Shown in pieces: positions 28,229 through 37,144 of a DNA stretch of 64,000 nucleotides (the first letter of the stretch is position 1; each line of letters begins with the position of its first letter). The position numbers and the translations under genes are program-made. Below the pieces are notes generated by a model. The model was given only the letters and a program-made list of their open reading frames with translations. It was not told where the DNA came from and did no database searches. The stretch spans positions 3,451,501-3,515,500 of the forward strand of contig NZ_CP113088.1 in assembly GCF_026625145.1 (NCBI RefSeq), read 5' to 3'. Source of the stretch: Lacinutrix neustonica. Lineage in GTDB: Bacteria > Bacteroidota > Bacteroidia > Flavobacteriales > Flavobacteriaceae.

Positions 28229-29055
28229 ATACTTTTCATTGGTATTAAGTGAGCTGAATGATATTTTATTACCTGATGTTTGACTAGAATTTGGCATAAC
28301 TCTTTAGAAATAATAATTCTTTTAAATCCACCGTAAAATTCTTCTTGTGTATAACAGATATGAAAATCAAACTCTTTCTCAAATGGCGGAAAAAAATCTA
28401 AATTTTGTTGTGAATATTGTTTTTTACCACAACTTTGTTCAGGAGTATAGACATCATACTCAGAATTTTCTATTAATAATTTACTTTCTGCTATCGGGAT
28501 ATCAAGCTGGATAGTGTCTTCTATAGGCTTACCAGTACTATGCAGTAATACCTCTCTAGACATTATTCCAAGAGGTGCTAAAACTTCCGGATAAAATTCC
28601 TTTTTAAAAAACATACAGTCCCATTCCCATTCCATTGAAAAATTAACTTGATTTATATTCCATTTAGGTTTGTTGATTCTAAAAGGAGCAATTTGCTTTC
28701 TATTTACTCTGTAGTTTCCACATTCGCTGGTAAACACGATTTTTTTATAACCCTCTTTAGGTTGCGGGTAGCCTTTAGGAGTGCCTGTACCTACTAAATT
28801 ATAATATTTGGCTTCATCTAATTCTTTTTTCGAAAAAGAGACTCCTATAAGACTTGTTGAAAATTTCGGAGGTTCTGTTTTTTCGAATAAAGAGTTCTTT
28901 TTTGAAAAATGGTCTATTATTTTAATATACGTATCCTTATTTTCAATCCAAAAACCATCATAACCTTCCGTAATAGTTTTATTTATATTTAAATTATTTA
29001 AAAAAATTACATCTTTTTTTCTCCATTTTGCAAAAAAGGAATAACGCTTTATCAT
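28225..29055 (-). CDS. Candidate immunity protein for the HNH-tip toxin
   Basis: 276 residues, intact, its ATG overlapping the toxin stop at 29052 by four bases. No signal peptide. Landmarks: YYNLVGTGTPKGYPQPKEGY, FSMEWEWDCMFFKKEF, FPPFEKEFDFHICYT, and an end IIISKELCQILVKHQVIKYH that recalls DUF1629/Imm11-type proteins. I do not recognise a definite family. Its tight coupling to the toxin and cytoplasmic character make an immunity role likely, against a nuclease that acts on DNA in the cytoplasm. Confidence 0.6.
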   Translation of the reverse strand: MIKRYSFFAKWRKKDVIFLNNLNINKTITEGYDGFWIENKDTYIKIIDHFSKKNSLFEKTEPPKFSTSLIGVSFSKKELDEAKYYNLVGTGTPKGYPQPKEGYKKIVFTSECGNYRVNRKQIAPFRINKPKWNINQVNFSMEWEWDCMFFKKEFYPEVLAPLGIMSREVLLHSTGKPIEDTIQLDIPIAESKLLIENSEYDVYTPEQSCGKKQYSQQNLDFFPPFEKEFDFHICYTQEEFYGGFKRIIISKELCQILVKHQVIKYHSAHLIPMKSI

Positions 29056-30986
29056 AATCCTAATATTTGTAAAATTTCCGGATATTCTGCATAAATTTGT
29101 GTTGCAGCTTGTTTAATTTGTTGCAGTGTAGCTGTGCTGGTATGGGCACCTGTCCATCCAGGGTTTAGTTGATTATTTCTTGAAATAGCATTTTTCCAAG
29201 CGTTAGTAAAGACTTGGTGCTCCTCAACGGTTAATACTATAGATTTCCAATTATTTGTATTTGAGCCTATCCAATTTGCTACAGCCGGGATACTTGCAAA
29301 TCGTTGTTCTATGAGGTGGTGGAATTGAACACCTTCCGCTAATCTAGTCGTTCCTAATGTAGCAAACTCGATTTCTAATTGTAAATAGCTTTTAATTCCA
29401 AATTTTTTTGCATGCTTTAGACTTGCATAAGCATCAGAACCAATAACTAATAATTTATTAATAATATTTGCAATAGGAGTGGTTATATAATTTGCAGGAA
29501 TTTTTTGTAACAATTTTAATGCAAATGCTCCACCTACTTCAAATAGAGCCATTTCAACAATCGGTCTCACACCATCTCCAAAAGCAAATAAGATGCTATT
29601 AAACATATAATTATTGTACTCTTCTGTAATTAATGATGCATTGTCATAAAAATCCTGTAAATCTCCCATTGTTTCAAAAGAATTACTATCATTAATAACA
29701 CTTTCAAAATAATCAGCCATTAAAACTCCTTGCTCACCATGAAAACTTCTCAGACCATTAGCCATTGTTTGTATTGATTGTATACAATTATGGTTAACAC
29801 CACAAGGATCTGTAGGTAACATTTTAATTTCTATTGCCCAATTTATGAATTCCTTAGCCTCCGGTGTTGGGTTCTCATTTAAAAATTGTAAAATCTCAAT
29901 AATAGCGTTTTCAGAACCAATAGCTATTAGCTCTTGTACAAACACAACAGCCTCTTCAGAATACTCCGCTAATGAAATATTTGCTACATCTTCACCTAAT
30001 TGACTTTCAAGATAATCGAAAATCGCATCTTGAACATCCGGAACAAACCCACCAAATACTGTATTCTGCTCAGGTGTTAATTGTATGCGTCTAAAGGTTT
30101 TTTTTTCTTTGAGCCTCTAAAGATAGAATATAGGTTGCAGTGGCAGGAGGCGTGCTAGACGGTGAGGCTTCAGAGGTGGTATCTGTACTTGAAGTACCTC
30201 CACCGGATGGTCCTCCAGGATTCCAGTTTACAACTTCGCCACTATAGCCGAAGGAATTTCACTTGTAGTATTACTTCCTGAACGAGAAGGTGATGAAGAG
30301 GTTTCGCCGCCGCCGGAGTTGCTAGTGTGCCAAGGACATGGAGTCTGTTCCCAGCCCACGATGTCTTGCCAACCTGTACCTTGACTTGTGCCATAAATTT
30401 CTTCCCAACAGGTTATAGAATTAGTTTCTAAATTAATATAGACCAAAGAGGAGTTAAAAATCACATCGGGCACAAAATCACTTAAATACTCCAAAGAAAC
30501 TTTGCCTTGTAGATTAATAGAATGATTATTGGCGAAATTTTCCCGTTCTGTGGGTGTTAGATTGTACGTTACAATGAAGGTATCGTAATTGTCATGTAGT
30601 GCATTGTAAGATAAGAATAGATTTTGAACTTCATTATCTTTCCGGTTATTTGTTTTATAGATTGGGAACGTGTAAGAGTGATAAGTTCCGTCTAAACTTT
30701 CTAAATAATTGGATTCATCAGTATCAACATAAAAATCATAATTAGATAAAAAAACCATTTTAGAGGCACTATCAGAATCATTTTGATTTATAGTCTCAAG
30801 CTGGTTAATTAATTTGGTATTTTTTGATACCTCTTCATAGGTTGCCTTAGATTTAATGTATGAAGAAGGTTTGTTTTTATTGCTTGTTTTTTCATGGTCT
30901 ATAGCGTTGTCACTTTCACAATTGTAAAGAAATAGCGCAAAACAGATGACTGCGATTTTTGTAATTAGTTTAAAAGGTGTTTTCAT
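29052..30986 (-). CDS. Full-length polymorphic toxin lipoprotein with HNH-like nuclease tip (frameshifted)
   Basis: About 645 residues; same N-terminus as the gene at 25881 (MKTPFKLITKIAVICFALFL, lipobox LYNC, acidic +2 region). Breaks: CCAGA type at 30248-30252 (EIPSAIVAKL becomes EIPSGYSGEVVNWNPGG) and a T9 run near 30098-30106 where other copies have T8. After NENPTPEAKEFIN comes a unique tip: helical region, then RLAEGVQFHHLIEQRFASIP and KSIVLTVEEHQVFTNAWKNA, the HH...E...H pattern of HNH/ColE7-type nuclease toxins. This copy keeps the frame at the sites 30643-30647 and 30205-30209 that are broken in the other copies. Immunity gene overlaps at 29055. Surface display followed by tip delivery is inference. 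Confidence 0.75.
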
Positions 30987-31290
30987 TTAAAAAGATTAGT
31001 TCATTAATTTCTGTGCGAATATATGTAGAGGTAAAGCAAAATTAATCCTTAAAAAAGGGCGTTCATCGAAAACCCAAATATAATTCTACAGTTTTATGTT
31101 TTTAATTACGGTAAAAACCGTAATTAATGTAGAACACGTTTTTATCTCATAGATAAATTACAATAATCGTATTTTTACCAAAACACCAATAATCTATGAA
31201 TTCCGAGAGAAAACCAATTAAAAGCTTTTGACCGTTTGCTAACTATCATGGACGAGTTGCGTGCGCAATGTCCTTGGGATAAAAAGCAAA
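29858..31290. repeat. 1.43 kb direct repeat, copy 2
   Basis: Partner of 24752-26184. It contains the toxin N-terminus, the intergenic palindrome and the start of the intact mazG, which continues uninterrupted past the edge; so this copy is the original and the other the duplicate on the mazG side. Confidence 0.92.
31103..31126. promoter_or_regulatory. Inverted repeat upstream of toxin gene, copy 2 (possible operator)
   Basis: TAATTACGGT-AAAA-ACCGTAATTA, the same as at 25997-26020, 117 bases before the toxin ATG at 30986 and 71 bases before mazG. May regulate either gene. The duplicate has kept it perfectly although flanking bases have drifted slightly. Confidence 0.45.
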
Positions 31291-31985
31291 CCATGGAAAG
31301 TTTACGGCACTTAACTATTGAAGAAACCTATGAGTTAGGGGATGCCATTTTAGAGAATGATTTAGAAGAAATAAAAAATGAAGTGGGTGATTTACTATTG
31401 CATTTGGTGTTTTATGCCAAAATAGGAAGTGAGACGAATAGTTTTGATATCGCAGATGTGTGTCATGGTATTTGCGAGAAACTCATTCATAGGCATCCGC
31501 ATATTTATGGCGATGTGAAAGTGAAAGATGAAGAAGAGGTGAAGCGCAATTGGGAAAAACTAAAACTAAAAGAAGGAAAAACTAGTGTGCTTGAAGGGGT
31601 GCCTGTAAGCTTACCAGCATTAGTGAAAGCGAGCCGCATACAAGATAAAGTTTCGGGCGTAGGTTTCGACTGGGAGCGTCCGGAACAAGTTTGGGAGAAA
31701 GTAGAGGAGGAGCTGGAAGAATTTAAAGTGGAAGTGGCTAAAAAGGATCGCGATAAAATGGAAAGTGAATTTGGTGATGTACTCTTTTCTATGGTTAATT
31801 ATGCACGTTTTTTAAATATTAATCCGGAGAACGCCTTAGAGCGTACCAATAAAAAATTCACTAAGCGTTTCCAGTATTTGGAAGCTAAAGCAAAAGGCTT
31901 AAACAAAGAGTTAAAAGACATGACCCTTGGTGAAATGGATGTGTTTTGGGAGGAAGCCAAAACGCAGTCGTTGGAAAATCTCTGA
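31197..31985 (+). CDS. mazG: Nucleoside triphosphate pyrophosphohydrolase MazG (frameshifted)
   Basis: Hydrolyses NTPs and dNTPs to monophosphate and pyrophosphate, a house-cleaning activity. About 262 residues with two MazG domains: [38 protein letters not shown] and EEIKNEVGDLLLHLVF (the EExxE...ExxD metal set), and a second at EEELEEFKVEVAKKDRDKM / ESEFGDVLFSMVNYARFL. The true start is ATG 31197; one CCAGA-type break at 31203-31207 hides MNSRENQLKAFDRLLT. The C-terminus VFWEEAKTQSLENL is the source of the tandem repeat that follows. Divergent from the toxin gene. Confidence 0.92.
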
Positions 31986-32749
31986 TTTTCAAATACACCC
32001 TATTTTGGGAGGAAGCCAAAACGCAGTCGTTGGAAAATCTCTGATTTTCAAATACACCCTATTTTGGGAGGAAGCCAAAACGCAGTCGTTGGAAAATCTC
32101 TGATTTTCAAATGCACCCTAGTTTGGGAGGAAGCCAAAACGCAGTCGTTGGAAAATCTCTGATTTTCAAATACACCCTAGTTTGGGAGGAAGCCAAAACA
32201 CAGTCATTGGAAAATCTCTGATTTTCAAATACACTCTAGTTTAGGAGGAAGCCAAAACGCAGTCGTTGGAAAATCTCTGATTTTCAAATACACCCTATTT
32301 TGGGAGGAAGCCAAAACGCAGTCGTTGGAAAATCTCTGATTTTCAAATACACCCTAGTTTGGGAGGAAGCCAAAACGCAGTCATTGGAAAATCTCTGATT
32401 TTCAAATACACCCTAGTTTGGGAGGAAGCCAAAACACAGTCATTGGAAAATCTCTGATTTTCAATTACACCCTAGTTTGGGAGGAAGCCAAAACGCAGTC
32501 GTTGGAAAATCTCTGATTTTCAATTACACCCTAGTTTGGGAGGAAGCCAAAACGCAGTCGTTGGAAAATCTCTGATTTTCAATTACACCCTATTTTGGGA
32601 GGAAGCCAAAACGCAGTCGTTGGAAAATCTCTAATTTTCAAATACACCCTATTTTGGGAGGAAGCCAAAACGCAGTCGTTGGAAAATCTCTGATTTTCAA
32701 ATACACTCTAGTTTGGGAGGAAGCCAAAACACAGTCGTTGGAAAAAGGG
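31948..32749. repeat. 59-bp tandem repeat, 14 copies, derived from the end of mazG
   Basis: Units start with GGGAGGAAGCC at 31948, 32007 and every 59 bases to 32715. The first unit is the real end of mazG (WEEAKTQSLENL stop) plus 20 bases beyond; all others repeat these codons, their TGA and the following ATTTTCAAATACACCCTA. Units differ by only a few bases (CAATTACACC, AACACAGTCATT, ACACTCTAG). Each contains GAAAAT-CTCTG-ATTTTC, a small hairpin. 59 is not a multiple of 3. The last unit is cut after GTCGTTGGAAAA. Confidence 0.95.
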
Positions 32750-32967
32750 GCGGTTTCCAATCACAAAATACAGTGCGTAAAATAAAATTTTTGTTTTTTT
32801 TTAATCTTCGTGATCCAAATGAATGTTTGCTGCGTATATACTAACAAATGACATCATTCTTCATAGGAAATTGGTTAATAGCGTAAACTTTTTAGTATGT
32901 CATTTTATAAAAATAGATTATTTCTAGTAAGCGAAATAGAAATAATTGGTTAGTTTAGTTAGGAGCC

Positions 32968-33013
32968 AAAATCCTGTTTGTTGTCAAAAACGAACAGGAT
33001 TTGGTTTTTTAGG
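32968..33013. terminator. Hairpin terminator downstream of mazG repeats
   Basis: AAAATCCTGTTTG and CGAACAGGATTT arms with loop TTGTCAAAAA, followed by GGTTTTTT. Fits a rho-independent terminator for rightward transcripts from mazG through the tandem repeat. Confidence 0.75.
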
Positions 33014-33228
33014 GAACGCGAGAGTTACAAAATAAAATGACAAAGGAACAGTGTCGTAGGAATGAAGGCATAATATAAGTCTCCTGTTTTTATAAGCCTT
33101 TTCTCTCTATTTAATTCTAAACGTATATGCCGTTAAAATAAAGAGTAGCCAATATAAGGATCTTAAATCCCTTTATGCGGTGAGTTCAAGTCTACGTGCG
33201 TTATCCAGTGACAGGGCTTTACAAAAAA

Positions 33229-33254
33229 AATGCTCGCCGATAAGCGAGCACTTT
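33229..33254. terminator. Hairpin terminator after the DUF349 gene
   Basis: TGCTCGC and GCGAGCA arms around CGATAA, flanked by A and T runs (AAAAAAAATGCTCG and GAGCACTTTT). It directly follows the end of the leftward DUF349 gene (33285). Confidence 0.8.
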
Positions 33255-33284
33255 TATAAACTATAAATATCTAAAAGGAGACAA

Positions 33285-35303
33285 TTATTCTGTCCCTGAA
33301 GCCTCCTCTGAAGTCTTTGCCGCTATCGCTTCGGCCTTAGCCTCAGCTTCTGCTTTTGCTTCGGCATTGTAAATTACTTTTATTTTTTTAAGTTTCGCTT
33401 TCCAAACCGCTAATTCGTCTTGATGTTTTTTAATGTTATCGTGTACCGATTTTACTAGCGGATTCTTTTCATCGGCATGTTTGAAAAATAATAAATTGTT
33501 TTGCAATTGATTGATTTCGGCTTTGATTTCGCTTACTTTTTTTCTGATAAAAACACGTTCATTATCTAGTACTCTTGGGTCGGTCGCGCTTGATAAATCT
33601 TGAAGCTTGTTTTCAAATTTAATCATTTCCACTTCTGTCTTATTCATATCTAAAGATTTGAATAAGCCGTCTAAAACCGTATTAAAATCGTTCTCAATTT
33701 TACGTTTCTTGCCAGGAACGCGTCCAATGGCTTTCCATTTGGAAATATAGTCTTTAATTTTAGCGAGATCTGCTTTCTGTTCACCGAGAAGAGTCGTGTC
33801 TTTCACTGTTTTTAAAAGGGCTTCTTTTTCTATTAAAGCCTTTTCCTCTTCTTCACTTGCGGCATTGCGTTGGTTATGAACACGATCGAAATAATGATTA
33901 CAGGCAGCCTTAAATTTTTTCCGGATTTTGTCGCTATCTTTTCGTGGGACATGACCAATATGTTTCCAATCTCCTTGAATTTTTTTCATTAACGGCGTGG
34001 TCGCGTCAAAATCTTCGCTGTCTTTATTAGCCTCTGCGATGTCTACAAGTGCTTGCTTCTTTTTTAAATTTTCATATTGCTCATTTTTTAATGACTTGTA
34101 AAAATCATTCTTTTTATGATTGAAATTTTTAACCACTTCCTTAAACTTGGCCCAAGTAGCTTCATTGACCTTAATGGGCACTTTTCCAGCTTTAAAAAAA
34201 CCTTCACGTAACGCCTCAACTTCTTTTATTTTGTCTTGCCATGCTTTGTGAGAATTATTCTTAATGTCGTTAGTGATCAATTCAATTTCGGCTATAATCG
34301 CTTGCTTGAACTCTAAATTCTTTTCGTATAATTCATCTAAATGCGCAAAATAAACTTGACGTTTGTCATTAATTACTTTTGTAGCTTGCTTAAAGCGTTC
34401 CCAAATAATATCACGATGTTCTTTTGCAACAGGTCCTAAATCCTCTTTCCAAAGTTTATGGAGGTTCTGTAATTCTCTAAATGCGCGGTTGGTGTTATCG
34501 TCTTTGGCTAACTCTTCGGCGCGTTCAATAATTTTTGTTTTTTGCTCTAGATTATATTCGAAGTCTTTATCGCGTAAGTCACGATCTAAATGTAACAAAT
34601 CATAAAACCGCTCTACATTAAAATGATAGCTGTTCCATGCATTGTTATATTTGTCACGCGGAATAGATCCTGCGTGTTTCCAACGTTCTTGTAACTCCTT
34701 AAATTGCTTGTATTTTGTATTCATGGTTTCATCAAGGTCTGTTAAAGCCTTAATGTCTTCAATGATTTTCAAACGCGTGGATAAGTTGTCTTTTAAACCT
34801 TTTTCTAAACCTTTGTAATGTGCAGTGAGTTTAGAGCGGTATTCTTTATAAGAATCTTTAAAACTACGTTGTAGCGGACTATTATATTGAAAGTCTATTT
34901 CGTTGCCCCCTTTACTTAAAAAGTCTTCTTTTTTATCGTCTAAAAGGGCGTTAAATTTATCAGTAAACTCTTCTTTAATGGTATCAACTTGCTTCTTTAT
35001 AGCTTGTACTTTCTCTTTTTTTACTAGCTTTTCCAGCTCAATTACCAATTCATCTAACGACATGGCATGGTAATCTTTTTCTTCAATAGTGTGCCTTTCA
35101 CTGTTGCTTGTATCCTCAGCATCTTCAGCATTAGATTCGTCTATTTCGTTGATGACATCATCTTCATTCGATTCATTAACAGGCGCTTGCGCATTTTGTT
35201 CCCCCTTAGGCGTTTCTGTTGTTTCTTCTTGTACTGATGTGTTTTCTGTAGGATTTAGGTCCTTTTCTCCGTCTGCGTTTTGCAGGTTATCTTGCTCTGA
35301 CAT
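33285..35303 (-). CDS. DUF349 domain-containing coiled-coil protein
   Basis: 672 residues, intact. Acidic Asn/Glu/Thr-rich leader, then several DUF349 repeats with the recurrent pattern RWKHAGSIPRDKYNNAWN, LWKEDLGPVAKEHRDIIWERF, FKAGKVPIKVNEATWAKF, DWKHIGHVPRKDSDKIRKKF and KWKAIGRVPGKKRKIENDF (W....G.VP......W/F). The rest is long charged helices. The family's role is uncertain (in some bacteria linked to RNA or cell-division proteins). Ends with an Ala/Lys/Glu run (AEAKAEAEAKAEAIAAK). No membrane segment. Confidence 0.9.
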   Translation of the reverse strand: MSEQDNLQNADGEKDLNPTENTSVQEETTETPKGEQNAQAPVNESNEDDVINEIDESNAEDAEDTSNSERHTIEEKDYHAMSLDELVIELEKLVKKEKVQAIKKQVDTIKEEFTDKFNALLDDKKEDFLSKGGNEIDFQYNSPLQRSFKDSYKEYRSKLTAHYKGLEKGLKDNLSTRLKIIEDIKALTDLDETMNTKYKQFKELQERWKHAGSIPRDKYNNAWNSYHFNVERFYDLLHLDRDLRDKDFEYNLEQKTKIIERAEELAKDDNTNRAFRELQNLHKLWKEDLGPVAKEHRDIIWERFKQATKVINDKRQVYFAHLDELYEKNLEFKQAIIAEIELITNDIKNNSHKAWQDKIKEVEALREGFFKAGKVPIKVNEATWAKFKEVVKNFNHKKNDFYKSLKNEQYENLKKKQALVDIAEANKDSEDFDATTPLMKKIQGDWKHIGHVPRKDSDKIRKKFKAACNHYFDRVHNQRNAASEEEEKALIEKEALLKTVKDTTLLGEQKADLAKIKDYISKWKAIGRVPGKKRKIENDFNTVLDGLFKSLDMNKTEVEMIKFENKLQDLSSATDPRVLDNERVFIRKKVSEIKAEINQLQNNLLFFKHADEKNPLVKSVHDNIKKHQDELAVWKAKLKKIKVIYNAEAKAEAEAKAEAIAAKTSEEASGTE

Positions 35304-35393
35304 TTTATAAAATGTTATGGTTCTAGTAAAAAATTTGACTTTAAAGATAGTAAAAGTTAGCCATTAATAGGTGCTACCATTTTTTTCAAGCAC

Positions 35394-36132
35394 TCATTTA
35401 TTCCAAATGCGCCACGCTTTTTCGGCTTGAAACTCTAACATCTTATAGCCATTTATTGTTATAGCGCCTTTGTCGTGTCCATATTTGAGGAACTTGGTTT
35501 GCTCTCGGATTATAAATTAAATCGAAGAGTAGGTGTTTACTACTAATGCCTTCGTAAGGAATAGAGGGACAGCGCTCAATTTCCGGAAAAGTGCCTAAGG
35601 GCGTACAGTTAATAATGATGGAATGGGCTCTAATGTCTTCTACTGAAAGCGTGTCATACGTAAAGTGAAGCCCTTTGGCAGCGCTTCGTGAGACAAATTC
35701 AAACCTGATGTCTAAAGATTTTAAAGCGTAAGCAATCGCCTTGCTCGCCCCACCAGTACCTAATATTAGTGCGGTTTTATGATGCGGCTGAAGTTGTGGT
35801 TTTAATGCTTTTTTAAAGCCGTAATAATCTGTGTTGTAACCAATCCATTGTCCTTTTTTATTGATTTTAATGGTGTTTACGGCGCCAATAGCTTTTGCTG
35901 TTCGATGCAGTTTCGTTAAATAAGGAATAATGGTTTCTTTGTAAGGAATGGTGACGTTAAAACCCGCAATGTTGGGTAACTGTTTTAATTGGGAATTAAA
36001 GGCTTCAATTTCGTCAATATCAAAATTATCATACGTTGCCTCTTTTATTAGCTCTGACTCAAATTTATTCTTAAAGTAATTTCGAGAAAACGAGTATGAA
36101 ATATTTTTTCCTATTAATCCAAATCTACGCAT
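35394..36132 (-). CDS. aroE: Shikimate dehydrogenase (frameshifted)
   Basis: Reduces 3-dehydroshikimate to shikimate with NADPH in aromatic amino acid synthesis. About 246 residues. MRRFGLIGKNISYSFSRNYF has the substrate S-x-S, GFNVTIPYKETIIPYL the catalytic lysine, GAVNTIKINKKGQWIGYNTD the Asn/Asp pair and LILGTGGASKAIAYAL the NADP loop. One CCAGA-type break at 35503-35508 hides FDLIYNPEQTKFLKYGHDKGA and a tail ending WRIWNK at 35394. The start overlaps the DUF368 gene by eight bases. Confidence 0.92.
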
Positions 36133-37144
36133 TGACCTTCCTTGTTTTTTTATCGTAATATTCTAAACCTAATACAATGGCAATTCCAAAAATCACAAAA
36201 GCAATGGCTATACATGTTTCTGTATTTAATTCAGGGATAAAGCGTTTGTAATTTTCAACAATATAGGTTCCACCGTAATCAAATAAAAAGGTGCCTTGAG
36301 CATCTTTTTTATAGATGGTCTCTTTCCAAGGCCAAACGACACCGAGCGATCCTACAATAAAACCAATTATAGAAGCCGTAGTCACGCTTTTATAGTGTTT
36401 TAGAATATAGCTAAGGGCGTGAGAGAAGGTGACTAAACCAAATACAGAGCCTAGGGTAAACACAGCCAACACCTTTAGCATTCGAAGACGCTCGACATTT
36501 TGGGTAAAGCTAAAATTCCCACCCAATAGCTCATAGAACGTATCGTATAAGGCATTTACAGAATCGACTAGTAACAAGACATAATTTCCTAATAAGATAA
36601 GAATGAAGGAGCCTGAAAAACCAGGTAAGGTCATGCCTGACACGCTAATAATACCACAGAAAAAAACGAACCATAAATTATCGTTCTCGGTCGCAGGGTC
36701 TAAAAAGCTAATACCTATACCAATGGCGGCACCAATTAATAGTGCCAAGTAGGTGGTTAACTTCCAATCTTCAAAATCTTTACTGATGTAATATATTGAA
36801 CCTACAATCATTCCAAAAAACACACTCCACACATAGAGTTCGTAGTGCTTAATAGCAAAATCTAAAATTTGGGAGACACTAAAATAGCTAACGAGCATCC
36901 CAAAAAACAGTAAGCTTAGAAACCGTCCGTTAACATAATGGAAAAAAGAGGTAAACCGACCTGCGAGTAATAACCGTAATGCAATAAGATTGCAGCGTTT
37001 AAGAGAATAAATAAATTCCTCATAAAATCCAGCAACAAAAGCAACAACACCACCGTAAACGCCAGGCACTTTATTGGCAGCACCCATTCCTAATCCTTTT
37101 AAAACTAGAAAAAATTTATCGCTTAAGGTTCGTGTACTTTGCAT
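36125..37144 (-). CDS. DUF368 family membrane protein, second paralogue
   Basis: 339 residues, ten or so hydrophobic segments. Two repeated halves typical of DUF368: LGMGAANKVPGVYGGVVAFV near the start and GMTLPGFSGSFILILLGNYV in the middle. DUF368 proteins (PopT) have been shown to recycle undecaprenyl phosphate across the membrane for cell wall and polysaccharide synthesis. In this copy the first motif is NKVPGVYGG rather than the usual D.VPGVSGG, which suggests altered function. Starts at 37144 immediately after the stop of the first paralogue at 37145. Confidence 0.85.
   Translation of the reverse strand: MQSTRTLSDKFFLVLKGLGMGAANKVPGVYGGVVAFVAGFYEEFIYSLKRCNLIALRLLLAGRFTSFFHYVNGRFLSLLFFGMLVSYFSVSQILDFAIKHYELYVWSVFFGMIVGSIYYISKDFEDWKLTTYLALLIGAAIGIGISFLDPATENDNLWFVFFCGIISVSGMTLPGFSGSFILILLGNYVLLLVDSVNALYDTFYELLGGNFSFTQNVERLRMLKVLAVFTLGSVFGLVTFSHALSYILKHYKSVTTASIIGFIVGSLGVVWPWKETIYKKDAQGTFLFDYGGTYIVENYKRFIPELNTETCIAIAFVIFGIAIVLGLEYYDKKTRKVNA

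Larger units (their letters stand above)
32750..33284. other. Intergenic region, 535 bases, with two hairpins
   Basis: No coding frame seen. Two hairpins lie in it (32968-33013 and 33229-33254, listed separately). The rest is AT-rich, with a TTTATAAAAATAGATTATTTC stretch and a short GGAACAGTGTCGTAGGAATG that I cannot assign. Confidence 0.6.

Noticed and set aside
31948-32749. CRISPR array
   Set aside because: The units are contiguous 59-base tandem copies without unique spacers and are derived from the mazG 3' end.
33778-33800. CCGAGA at 33785 as another break
   Set aside because: The DUF349 frame is intact there (TLLGEQKADL), so this CTCGG is genuine.
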